Part shown: positions 34,880 to 46,007 of the stretch, piece by piece
Position numbering within the stretch: the first letter of the stretch is position 1
How the letters are laid out: each line of letters begins with the position of its first letter
Assembly (NCBI RefSeq): GCF_042242105.1
Contig: NC_092034.1
Coordinates: 4,707,144-4,771,143 of the forward strand
Direction: 5' to 3'
Length of the DNA stretch: 64,000 bases
Source: Pempheris klunzingeri
Taxonomy: Eukaryota > Chordata > Actinopteri > Acropomatiformes > Pempheridae
Translations under genes and position numbers: made by a program
Notes under the pieces: generated by a model
What the model was told of the DNA's origin: nothing
Seen by the model: only the letters and a program-made list of their open reading frames with translations
Database searches by the model: none

Positions 34880-35715
34880 TTCTTTGGATTGTCAGAACTC
34901 GTTTTTTGTCATTCTGTCAAACTAAACTCTTTTATGGTTGGATTTGTTTATTTGGGGTTATTTTGCATTTCTTACTCCTGCAAAAACCCTTTGAACAATC
35001 CTACCAGTCATTTTTGTCAACACTATGAGAGACGGTTTAAATACAGGTCAGTTAAAGTGTGACTAAAATGAAGCTGTAGTTGCGCTCTCTTAAATCTTCA
35101 ACAAAACAATAAACCAGTGTGATTCAGATTCCTAAACCACTTCAGCTGCACTGTAGTATGCACAAGTAAAGATCTGTTCATTGTCTGAGCAGATCAGACC
35201 CTTTGTAGTTACATACTGTCCACCACACCCACCTTTGTAAGACAAGACAACACAATCCAGGCTGGTTCTTGCCACAGCTAGCTAGGGGAAAAAGCTATTT
35301 TCAAAATAAAACATCTGTTCAATGAACATTTTCTACTTGTTTTGTCTTCTTTGGTAGAGAGAAATTTTAAACAATGTCTGATTACACGACAAAGTGTAGA
35401 ATCATAGCTGTGTGAAAATATGTGCGTTTATAAATGTCTCAGGAATAATCTTAAGGAAAGTCAGGTATGGTCAGAGTTAAAGTTTAAGGTGACGGAGTGG
35501 CAGTGAGTCTTGCTTATTGCTCCCAATAATAAGCGTGCGTCAGAAGGAGGACGCCAGAGGATGGAGCATGCATATATGAATGCAGGTATGTTCGTGGAGT
35601 GTGCCATAAATTGTGCAAGAGAGTTGTAAAATCAACGCTTTTATGACCTCTGATGGGTCACGTCCAAGAAACAGGCACACAAGTCACAAGAGCAAAGGTG
35701 GCGGCATTGATGAGT
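34880..35715. other. Intergenic stretch between lectin gene 1 and the 7TM gene
   Basis: No exon is supported. It follows the lectin gene 1 poly(A) signal and ends at the TATA-like element of the 7TM gene. Confidence 0.5.
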
Positions 35716-35720
35716 GAGGC

Positions 35721-35791
35721 ATAAAACCAGAAATCTAAAGATAGAGCTAAACATTTTCAGCCTCTCTCCTCTCAGGATTCAGACCACTCAG
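35721..35791 (+). promoter_or_regulatory. TATA-like promoter and 5' non-coding exon of the 7TM gene
   Basis: ATAAAA at 35721-35726 lies about 30-40 bp before a leader that ends in ACTCAG|GTAAGA (donor at 35792). The acceptor CCAAAG ends at 36751, 25 bp before the ATG at 36777. This gives a non-coding first exon followed by one coding exon. Confidence 0.5.
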
Positions 35792-36164
35792 GTAAGACAA
35801 AACACCAGACTTATCGCTCTACTTTTACTTTAGAGTGGGATTGATCACATCAACACATCACTAAGGATGTGACTAAGTACAATACTGTGCTTAGGTACAG
35901 GTTTGAAGTACTTTTCTTAAGTGTTTTGGCGGGAGATATTCTACCTTTTTAGTCCCGTACAATTATTTGGCAGCTTTAGTTACAAGTTACGCTACATGTT
36001 AGGATTTTTGCACACAGAACAAATGAAAATGTGCAAGTGGAGCAGCCCATTATTAGATAAAGTTATAGATAAAAATTAGCTCCCCCTCAACCCACTACAA
36101 TTAAGTATACGATAATAAAGCATAGTAACAATAGTATAATAGTCATTTTTCTGCATTGAATACT

Positions 36165-36400
36165 TCAGAATCAGAATTCCTTTAATAATCCCCAGGGGGA
36201 AAATGCTTTTTGTTACACACAGCTCCAAAAGAATAAGAATAAACTTCAAACACAAAAGTAAAAATAATGATAATAATAATAATAATAATGATACAAATAA
36301 TACCACTACTACTAATAATAATATATAACAACATGTACATTCAGAGTGAGGAGATGTATTATATTATAATAATAATAATAATACAAATAATACCTGCGCA
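36165..36400. repeat. Interspersed repeat (AATAATCCCCAGGGGGAAA type) with AAT microsatellite
   Basis: GAATCAGAATTCCTTTAATA, then CCCCAGGGGGAAAATGC and TTTTTGTTACACACAGCTCC, are shared with 40842-41000, each followed by (AAT)n. This resembles a very common fish repeat that I take to be a retrotransposon tail; the class is from memory. It interrupts the 5' intron of the 7TM gene. Confidence 0.65.
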
Positions 36401-36776
36401 CTAGAACTTACTTTCATAATGAAAATACATTTTCGTAATTATAATTTCATACTTTTACTTAATATATGTATATATTTATATATTATTACAAAGTGGTATT
36501 TGCACTTTTACTTAAGTAAAGGATCTGAATAGTTTCCCACCACCACTATACTATTCTGTACAGAGCTCAAGTTATTCAGATCAGGTTTGAAAAGTAAAAG
36601 ATCCAATGCTTCTTAAACCTCGTGACTAAACATAGGATGAGTTCCCAGCCAATTTTCTAACTTATTCCGATGCTCTGGTATTTCTCTCATTCTTTTTTGT
36701 TGTATTTATGTTTTACTAATAGATTTTACTATTTTTTTTCCTTGTCCAAAGGAAACAAGGGAGAAAGACAGAAAGA

Positions 36777-37628
36777 ATGACTGAATCTGCGGCTCTCGAT
36801 GGTGCAGGCAGCCCAAGCATGGAGGCCAGCCGCCTCCTCAGCATCACTCAGCGGTGGGACACCGGTGACAGAGCCCTCTCCGGGAGCACTGAGGCTTTTG
36901 GTGTTCTCCTGGCTGGCGTGTGCATTGGTGGCCTTGAATTGCTTGTCTTTATGCTTGCTGTATGTTGCAAGAGAATCAAGCCCCAGCACCTCACAGTGTT
37001 CCAGTTGTCTCTGACCTTTGCCGTCATCCTCCAGTCGTTGTCCTCACCCGTGGTGGCGATGGACCTGATGGGCACCATATGCCAGGTGAACCACTGTTAT
37101 ACACTGGTTGCTGCGTGGTTAGCGTCCAGGCGATTCGGAACACTTCTCCACCTCTTGGTGACGCTGGAGTTCATGGTGCTCAAGACAAAATCGCATGTGG
37201 ACACTAAAACTTTGCCACTGTTTTTGACGCTGCCTTTCGTCTTCACACTGGGTCTCATCTGCATACTTTACTATGAGGTTATTGAAGCAGTTGTGGCTTT
37301 GGGTGCTGTGGCCATAGCTCTGTGTTTAGCTATAGGTATTTACACTCTCAGAAATCGAACAAGTATGGACAAACACTCGGCCACAATTGTTTGCACAGCC
37401 GTGATCACTGTTGGTGCCACTTACTTTCCTAGTTTTGTGCTTGAGTGCATTATCCTTCACAAAGGAGTTATTTCTTACTGGAGCTGGGTGCTCTGTGTAT
37501 GTTTGACAAACCTGCGTCTGATAACAGACCCCGCTCTGCTCTGGATGATCTGCAGACTTTCAGATGAAGCTCCAGAGCAGACGGAGGCCGGCAATCAACT
37601 TCATTCTGTCCCACAGACTCCTCTGTGA
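36777..37628 (+). CDS. Orphan seven-transmembrane protein, rhodopsin-like GPCR layout
   Basis: 283 aa in a single coding exon. Seven hydrophobic segments are visible at about 41-63, 72-94, 107-132, 146-166, 169-192, 201-227 and 233-257. The N-terminus (about 40 aa) has no signal peptide. A cysteine pair lies at the top of helix 3 (C102, C107). LITDPALLWM at 249-258 sits where class A receptors carry NPxxY. There is no DRY at the end of helix 3 (EFMVLKTK instead), and the loop between segments 4 and 5 is only about two residues, so ligand binding and G-protein coupling are uncertain. I do not recognise a named receptor. AATAAA is at 38000-38005. It lies between lectin genes 1 and 2 on the same strand. 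Confidence 0.7.
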   Translation: MTESAALDGAGSPSMEASRLLSITQRWDTGDRALSGSTEAFGVLLAGVCIGGLELLVFMLAVCCKRIKPQHLTVFQLSLTFAVILQSLSSPVVAMDLMGTICQVNHCYTLVAAWLASRRFGTLLHLLVTLEFMVLKTKSHVDTKTLPLFLTLPFVFTLGLICILYYEVIEAVVALGAVAIALCLAIGIYTLRNRTSMDKHSATIVCTAVITVGATYFPSFVLECIILHKGVISYWSWVLCVCLTNLRLITDPALLWMICRLSDEAPEQTEAGNQLHSVPQTPL

Positions 37629-38005
37629 CATGGATGAAGCAAAGCTAAAACGGTCAGTCTCAGAAATCAGAGACACATTAACTTTCCTGTGGTAGCAAGC
37701 CAAACCCCTCCGGTTATTTCTTCTTCTTAGTTCCTTCAAAAATTATTGATTGATAAATTATTCATCAAGCAAAAATGTGATGATTTTCTGCTTTTCTTAG
37801 TTTTATATCGGTGTGAATCTATGAATGCTTTTGACTGACGCATGTTTTAAATCGTTTAAATCATATTGTACAAATGTGAATTTCTGTCTGTGAATGATAT
37901 AAAATCACGGATGATATCATAAAATTGTACAGTTATTCTCACATTCTGATGTTGTTCGTTAATATTTGTAAGACTATTTGGTAACACGGCATAACAAAAA
38001 ATAAA

Positions 38006-38298
38006 ACCAGGTGATCTCCAGTGGTTATGTTTTTAGCTCGTGAGCCAATCTAAGGTTATTACTACTTGCAGTGGGACTGTTTTCTCGCCACGTCCCTGCA
38101 TTCATCTTCAATCCACGTCAGTATATAATTTTTAAAAGGGACTAATTGGGACTTTGGCTTTTCTATAAAAAGATGTGACTGCTACTTTAAAACATCCTAC
38201 AATATAGGAACCAGTTTAATGGACAGTGTCAAAATCATAAAAACTGACATTCAGGGATTCTCACATTCTGGTGAAACACGTTATCATAAATATATATG
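38006..38298. other. Intergenic stretch after the 7TM gene
   Basis: Nothing is supported between the poly(A) signal and the MITE at 38.3 kb. Confidence 0.45.
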
Positions 38299-38299
38299 A

Positions 38300-38483
38300 T
38301 ACACTGTTGCCCATAAAGTTGGAATATAAAGCCTGGACACACAGTTTGCAAAGGTTCATTGTGGTTTAAGTTTCACTGTGATATGTTTGGAAGAGTTTGA
38401 TCAATAAAGTTGAGAAGATATACACTTTGTCACAATCGTTTCATGAGAAGAGGTAAAAAACATTTTATTCCAACAACAGTGTA
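38300..38483. mobile_element. Small Tc1/mariner-type MITE
   Basis: About 184 bp. Ends TACACTGTTG...TTGGAAT (38300-38326) and ATTCCAAC...CAGTGTA (38467-38483) are inverted, with TA at both edges fitting a TA target duplication. There is no coding capacity. Assignment to mariner type rests on the TA target and the short inverted ends. Confidence 0.6.
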
Positions 38484-38484
38484 T

Positions 38485-38926
38485 ATAATATATATCAGAA
38501 ATTCTTTCATTTCTCTGTAATAAACTATGAGAGGGGAGTGAATCGTGCACAAGACAAACAAACAGCTCACCTGCTCTTCTCAAAACAAAGTTGTAGTTTC
38601 AGGCAAACTCAGGCTCAGGCAAACATTAACCGACAGTAACCAAATCTCCTGTCCAGACATCATGTACATGGTCTACTGCAAACCAAAATACATTTGGAGG
38701 ATTTTGTCACTGACACACACGTAAACACACACAGGCACACACACATATTTGTATTTCTATATTCGGTATATGTGGGAAAATGGACTAAATCCAGAATGTA
38801 AGCTAAATCTTAATGTAATTCTACCTTCAACCCTGAAAGTCTGTTGAAGAAGTGAGGACCAGTCAAAATGTCCTCACTTTCTAGAAGTAACACTCACACT
38901 GGGCCTCACAAAGATACAGGAGGAGA

Positions 38927-38982
<56 letters not shown>

Positions 38983-39650
38983 CCCACTGTCAGGACTTTC
39001 CCCATATACCAACCCTCGTCTTTACCTTTATCCTAATGTGCTTACTCTAGCCAAAATGTACGGTGGCCCTGAGAGTTCAATGCACTGCAACTGAAGAAAG
39101 CACATGTCAGATCAAAAAAAACATTTAGCCATGGCAGCATTCAGAAGAACATGCTGCAATGTGAGTTCAGGAGTCACAAACCATGTTAACAAGCCTGTCC
39201 CAGTCACGTCCAGCACTTTTTAGTGTTCCCTTTGTCGTCTGTGCTGCTTGCATTTCTGTAATAGGTTTGTTTTCTCTCTTTGCATCATTTCTTCCACCGT
39301 GCATTGGTTGTCAAATTGGTGAAGGTGTCTTCTTTATTTGCTTGTGTTTTGTCCATTTGCATGTGTTTTCCTACACTGTGGTGTATTGAGCTGCCCAGAC
39401 ATTCCCTCTCTGAACCTCTGAAACTCTAAGAAAACTGACAAAAACACACAACCTCTTACTTGTGGTCAAGGACCATTTAGTATCCAAACTCAGCGACAGG
39501 TAAGGAGATATATGTGAGTAGATTTCCCCCCAAGTGAGGACACAAAGAGAGGAAGTAAGACCACAGTCACAGAAGTACTGCACCAGTTAGTGATTTATTT
39601 AGAAAAAGTGATTTGTGATTCACGCATGTGTGGAATTTGCCTCATCACTG
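38485..39650. other. Intergenic stretch before lectin gene 2
   Basis: Apart from the CA microsatellite, no exon is supported. An acceptor (CACTGCAG, ending at 39653) stands 3 bp before the lectin gene 2 ATG, so a 5' non-coding exon must lie somewhere in or before this stretch; I could not place it. Confidence 0.45.
38930..38981. repeat. (CA)n microsatellite, about 25 units
   Basis: A long uninterrupted CA run lies in intergenic DNA, flanked by TGTCCTCACTTTC and TCAGGACTTTCCCC. The flanks may belong to a dispersed repeat. Confidence 0.9.
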
Positions 39651-39656
39651 CAGACC

Positions 39657-42600
39657 ATGGAGGGCCGTTTCAAGACACTTCTTTTATTCGGTTTGTACTC
39701 CTCTCTTGTCAATTTTGCTAAAAGACAAATACAAAATGTTTCATCTTTTACTCATAGTGTCCATACCTTGGCATTCTTTCCCATGTGTTCTTTTATTTTG
39801 ACAGAGGATTTTACTTTTAATTCACAGGGACATTTTTCATCATTGTGGACGTCACGCAACAGGCAGGTAAGAAAATAAGAGTTCATATCTGTTGAATATT
39901 TTGAATATAACACGTCTTCAAGTAGCAGTGGATACCAAAGGCTTCACACTACTGCAGCTTCTCCCCTTACTCTGCTATTTCTACTACTGCTTGTAGTAAT
40001 AAAGACATTAGTAATGGCAGTAAGTGGTGGAGGAACAGAAGCTGATGCTATGATGCATGACTGCAAATTAAACTACCCAACAGTATATAAAGTCTTTAAA
40101 CTTACAACCATCTACAGCACTGAAATTCAACATTCACATTTTGATACAGCAGTAGTGTTTATCCACTGTCAGACAGCATTTTACTGCAGAATGAGTACTT
40201 TTACTTTTCATTCTTGAAGTGAGTTTTGCTTAAATACACTTACACACTTTCAGTTATGTATATACATAAAGTTTTGAGTGCAAATCAGTACAACAATCAG
40301 TTGTATGACTCCTTTAATCTAACTGAGTAATTTATTGAGCTCTTTATCTGACGTTTTATTCTTTTATTACTTACGTTTTTTGAATCATCCCTGAGGCTCA
40401 GAGTCATAGGGAAACCTATATATTTCTTAAGAGTTTTACTAATGTCTTTTGATGTTTCTTATCTTTATTTTCATTTAACATAAATATGTCAACCTGTTCT
40501 TCTAACATAGTTGTGTATAATAGATTAAGTATTAAGACAAAGGTAATCAATTCAAGTTCTGTGGATGAAATAAGAGGAACGGTTTATTAATAATTGAACT
40601 AATACAGCATCATGACTTACCTTGGTCGGGTTGAATAGAGGCAAGACTGCAGCTGAAGCTCAGTCTGCTGTAGCTCCTTTTAAAATGACCGTATGGACGA
40701 TGGTCTCACATTGAAAGTAAAGCTAAAGCTTTATGATGTTTCAATAATTCTTTTTAAAAAAAACAGATTGGGTATAAGTGAGCATATATTCACAACACAT
40801 CATACAGTCTTAAACCATTTTGAATCAATATACCTAAGAAGAATCAGAATCAGAATCAGAATTACTTTAATAATCTCCAGGGGGAAATTGCTTTTTGTTA
40901 CACACAGCTCCAAAAGAATAAGAATAAACTTCAAACACAAAGTAAAATATAAATATATAAAAGTATGAATAAAAAAAGATGTATTAAAAATTATTATTAC
41001 AAATTATTACACAGAGGTAAATTACTGCACCAGGTGAGTCCAGAGTCTTATAATAATAATAATAATAATAACAATAATACCACTACTAATAATAATATAT
41101 AGCAACATGTACACTCAGAATGAGGAGCTGTATTATATAAATTATAATAATAATAATGATAATAATAATAACGATGATAATAATAATAATAATATAATAT
41201 ATACAACAACATGTACACACAGAGTGAGGAGCTGAATCATAAAATAATAATAATGATAATAATAATAATAGTAATAACATACAACAACATGTGATGAGTT
41301 GTATAGATTAATGGCCACAGGCAGGAATGATTTCCTTATCCAAATCGTGTAAGTGGTGATATGATAATGATTTTATTATCCAAATAATGCTCAACCACAA
41401 TCAATAGAATAGAATATCTAGATCAGTTAAAAATTTATTTTGTCACGTAACATATTAAGTGTGTTACTGGAGCTGCGGCAGACTTATGGCACATAATTCA
41501 AGATCAAAGTTCTTTTGAGTGAAACTCAAAACTTAAAAATACTTTTTATGATGATTACATGGTTTGTTAGAACACGTCCTTCTGATAACTGTTGAACATA
41601 AATATTTATCTGAAATGTTGTACGAGGTCTGCAGAGAAGCTAAGCGTTACCTTATTGTTTTCTATATAGGCTTCACATACTACATCCGTAAGTACATCCT
41701 TATCATTAACTCGGAAAGGAGTTGGCCTGAAGCCCAGAGCTACTGTAGAGCAGAGTACGGCGACCTGGCTACCATACCTGGAGGGCAGGAAACCAGCTTA
41801 ATCAGTGACATGGCCGTGGACCTGGACGTGACCTTCTGGATTGGTCTGTATGATGATGTCAGCGGCTGGAAATGGTCTCTGGTGGGTGAGCATTTCTACG
41901 CAGGAGTAGGGGAGGACTACAGGAGATGGCAGGGAGGTCAGCCAGACAACACAGGAGGGGTCGAGCACTGCGTGTCCATGATGGAAGACGGCCTTTGGAG
42001 GGACAACAGCTGCACGCTCATCAGGATGCCTCTCATTTGTTTCCGAGGTGAGCTGTACCTGACGACGTTAATGTGAAGCTGTCCTCAAAAAGTATTTGTC
42101 ATTTGTTTAAATGCCCAAAGGCACTGTGAGTAATTTTCAATATTTGACCTATTGGATGGATTCGGTGCACACATTGGTGCCCAGAGGATGAAACCTAAAG
42201 ACTATCATGATCCCCTCATCTTATGTCTACAGCCAACATGAATTTGACATTTAATGTTGTGAGTAAAATATCTCATCGGTCTTTGGATGGGGTTATATAT
42301 TACTTCTTTCAGTGTTATTACTTTTTTCCTTACTGTGTATTTATTAACATTAACTGTACCATATTTGTTGTGGATGCTGCTGCAAAGGTACAATTTACAG
42401 CAGCATCCACAATTGTTGTTTTCTTTTCTTCACTTATAATTTAAATTTCACAATGGTTAGATGGTGCAGTGGATCAATATGTGCTGGTGACCGAGGAGAA
42501 GAGTTGGTTTGAGGCTCAGAGCTACTGCAGGCAGCACCACACAGATCTGGTTAGTGTGAGGAGTCCGGCTGAGAACCAGGAGGTGAGCAGCAGACTGCAG

Positions 42601-44140
42601 GGCAACCAGTCTGTGCAGGAGGCCTGGATCGGCCTGCACAGAGACTCGTGGAAGTGGTCGGACGGCAGCAGCTCTTCGTTCAGACATTGGTGGGGGGAAG
42701 AGCCCGATAATGAAAACGGCTCTCAGGCGTGTGCTGCTATGCATAAAGGGGCATGGAACGACTCGAAGTGTGACACCAGATTCAGCTTTCTCTGCCAAAG
42801 TAAGCCCAAATATGGTCTTTTTTTTTTACAAGAACACCTCAAATTTCCTTTGCCTTAAATCACAAGATGAATTACTGATAAAAAATATTTTTTGCAACTG
42901 ACTGATCGTTTTTGATCTAATTTGTTTTTGTCTAACAGAAATAACTGAAGTGATCCCAACTGCACCCACCACCATCCGTCAAGGTCTGTGATTCCAACTG
43001 AAACCTGACTTACTGTTTATTTATACAGACACATCACCCTCTTATCAGGTCTCAACACTGCAAAGATGGCGCTGCATTTTAGATTTAACATAGGAAATAT
43101 GACAGAAGTATTATCAAGTATCAAAAGTATTCATTATGCAGGCAGACTGGCCCTTGTCAGTGTGATAACATTACAAACGACGTGATTATTACTGATGCAA
43201 CATGTAAGAAATATTTTAGTAGTTTCCAAGCTCACCATATGTTGTGTATATGATGAACCTGCTAAATAGCTGGTACCAACAAGTTTGGTAGTGTAGTGCA
43301 GTATTTGTTATGAATTAATGTGGAGTATAAGTATAATGTAACATAATACAGGCAAGTAAAGTACAAGTAAAAATCATATTCCACCACTGCACTAAATTTG
43401 TAAGACATAAAACTACACTCTTATTTACGTTATTGAAATGTACCCCTAAAAATCTCTGACGACAGAGAAACAAATGTTACAAACATATCAATAAAGTTAT
43501 GTTAAAGCCATAAATAAAACATGCTGCTTCGTGCATTAATCGACGAATAGATGCACTTCAGATGGTTTTTAATAAGCTGATGTATAAATTGATTTTTAAA
43601 TGTCCAATGGAGGGGGTCAACAAACTGGCCACTTTATAATCTACTGAACATCAGTATATGTTTTATTGACTATTGATAAAGCCTTAAAATAAAATGACAT
43701 TTTTCCAGTTGCGCAGAGAAGGACTACAGTGAAGGTGAAGCTGCTGACTAACTCTGACCTCACAGATTCAACCATCAGACAAGAAGTCTTACAGCAGGTT
43801 CAATACGTAATACTTTATTTTTCATTCTTCTCAAAGCCCCACAGAAAAACACCTTTCCTCATCGTCTTTATTTTGTTTGTTTTTAGTTTGAGGCAGCTTT
43901 TCACTTGCAGGGCTTTACTGACATCAAGCTGGTCTGGAGGACTTTGAGGGCTGAGCCACAACCAACGGAGAGAGGTAACGACTGTCAACAAAACTCGAAG
44001 GAATAGCTGATGTTGTTGCATCAGTGTTTATTATATTTCAAATACATGTGACCTTGTAAATTGTACCTACAGATGAATTTATCCTGATTCACCTGTTGTG
44101 ACTTTTACCAACAGATGCACGTGGAGAGGAAATGAAGTAA
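39657..44140 (+). CDS. C-type lectin gene 2: two CTLDs with short linker, secreted
   Basis: Exons: 39657-39690, 39828-39866, 41670-42047, 42461-42799, 42939-42983, 43709-43797, 43887-43974, 44115-44140; 1038 nt, 345 aa, phases compatible. The signal peptide is built from the first two exons (MEGRFKTLLLFG, then TFFIIVDVTQQA). CTLD1 (about 25-150) has WIGL, galactose-type QPD and WRD, so it is a poor fit for the calcium site. CTLD2 (151-263) has WIGL, the unusual EPD and a canonical WND. A single 45-nt exon encodes the Pro/Thr linker where gene 1 has six mucin exons. The tail (279-345; VKVKLLTNSDLTDSTIRQEV) is the shared C-terminal domain, with the same phase-0 intron after Gln-Gln. No membrane segment is seen. 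AATAAA is at 44466-44471. Confidence 0.8.
40842..41330. repeat. Interspersed repeat with long (AAT)n, lectin gene 2 intron 2
   Basis: The same repeat as at 36165-36400. It is followed by imperfect AAT/ATA runs (41050-41280) containing the recurring ACAACATGTACAC / GAGTGAGGAGCTG motif. Confidence 0.65.
42368..42412. repeat. Perfect 15-bp inverted repeat in lectin gene 2 intron 3
   Basis: TTGTGGATGCTGCTG (42368-42382) and its exact reverse complement (42398-42412) are separated by 15 nt. It lies 48 nt before the acceptor at 42460, so the RNA hairpin would sit near the branch-point region. Confidence 0.85.
43085..43395. repeat. AAGTAC-rich interspersed repeat fragment
   Basis: AAAGTACAAGTAAAAATCATATTCCACCACTGC matches in style other fragments at about 30284-30605, 35866-35965 and 36410-36550 (ACTTAAGTAAAGGATCTGAA, CCACCACCACT). 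I take them as pieces of one abundant fish repeat; orientation varies and ends are not defined. Confidence 0.4.
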
Positions 44141-44474
44141 AACCTCACTGAGATGTTTGTCCTAAAATGGAACTAGAGTAAACCAACTTCCTAAATGACC
44201 ATCAGTGGTTGTTTCTTATTATTACTGATTGATTTGTCATCTGTCTGAATTATCTACCTACCATACAGTGTGAGGCAGTAGCCTGACATGATTAAGTGTC
44301 ACATTTATTAGATATGAATCTTTATCATCATGCCTATAGAAAATATTGTATTTTAGCAATAGAATTTGACAGTAATTGTGAGATGTATTTTAATCTATAA
44401 AGAATATTAATATTAATGTGAAACACTGACATTTTATTGCTTCCATGTCAGATTGTTAATTCACCAATAAAATT

Positions 44475-45990
44475 CAAGTTTTCACCTCATTCAGTTTACT
44501 CTGAACTCTTTTTCAGAAACCCTGAAACTTTCATAGGTCCAGAGCTGGACGAAGAATTCAGATCTTTTACTTAAAGCAGCAGTTGGTAACATTTCTAAAA
44601 ATATAATTTCGTCGTATTTGCTGTCACAAGTTATCTGTGAAATAAATCAGCTTCCTCTGGCTCCACCTAGTGCTCGTGCACACGCTGCACAGACCAACTC
44701 ACTGTCAATTATCATAACATATATCTATTAATTCAAGAGATTCATCTCCTGAATAGCAAAATTAAAACTGTTTAATCAGCTGGCATGAATTCCAAATAGT
44801 TAAACACACACATGCATATAATATTTAATATAAGACACATATTTGGACATGCCAGTAAAAACGGATAAATCTGAGGGGCCATGATGTGATTCATGGCTTT
44901 GGAAAGTAGAAAATTCTGCAACACAAATTTATATTCATTTAGTTTAGATAGTAAAATAAAATAAAATATCTTAACTTACCTCTTAGGACAGGCTGAGTTT
45001 TTTGTGAAAGTAGTGAAAGGATACAGGTAAGAAAATGCAGACTGAACAACACACAGTAGGCTAACAGGCATTTTTTAATTTGCTCGCTGTAATTTAAAAA
45101 CAACAATCTTTGACTTCTGATCAAATGCTTTCCAGTGTTGGATTACTGACCCTGTAATCTTTGTCACTGTGCTAAATCTCTAGAGACGGTGGCCCCCTGG
45201 TGGAGTGGCTGTACAGTCGACACTGTGGGACCTCTTGTTTCTACCATTGGTTTTTCAAAGTAAGCATAGGTGAGGCAGAGGTGGTGATGAGAAACAGGAG
45301 GAAGAGGGAGGAAGAGAATGGAACAAATAATAGTGTAAATAAACAGTGGCAGGTACAGGTGCAGTGTGAAACAGGACAACATGTAGAGTTTGACATGAAA
45401 ACACATGTTTATTGAGAACTTGAGAAAACTTTTATTGCAAAATGTGGCTGCAGAAGGTTTGTATTCTGTTGTATCTGTACATATATATCAAGGCCATAAT
45501 CTGGAAATGTCTTTTTAATTGTAATTGCTTGAAATTGTACACAACTGTTAACAGCAGCAAAGCCATACACACTCACTGATTTAGGGGGGGTTTGTAGTGT
45601 TGTAATTTTTGATTAAATGTTTTAGAATTTAGGAACAAGCTTTTTAAGGCAGCACTTCTGAAAAACAGCACAAACACAAAAGTGGGCAACGAAACAAGCT
45701 TGTTTAACCGCCGGATGTCAAAGGACCACTGGTAACCAAATCCACCCATGCTTCCCCTCTGACTACTGGTCGAGTTTTGCATGAACTGACATGAAAAGTG
45801 ACGAAAACTTTCCATGAGTGTGTCCAACACGCAACCTGAACTCCAAAGCATAGTGGAAGGTTTCATCAACAAGAGAAGTAAGTCTATGTTAAACTGGCTT
45901 TATCTTGCTTGATGTGCTTTGTATTATTAGCTGTAAGTATGTAAGAGTTCAAATATGAGTTAAAATATACTGTAACATATGGTGTTATTC
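44475..45990. other. Intergenic stretch between lectin genes 2 and 3
   Basis: No coding exon is supported. About 44535-44720 looks like repeat-derived sequence (class unknown). A possible 5' non-coding exon of lectin gene 3 ends at AGAGAA|GTAAGT (donor at 45878). Confidence 0.4.
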
Positions 45991-46007
45991 CTCTGGCTCA
46001 CAGATAA

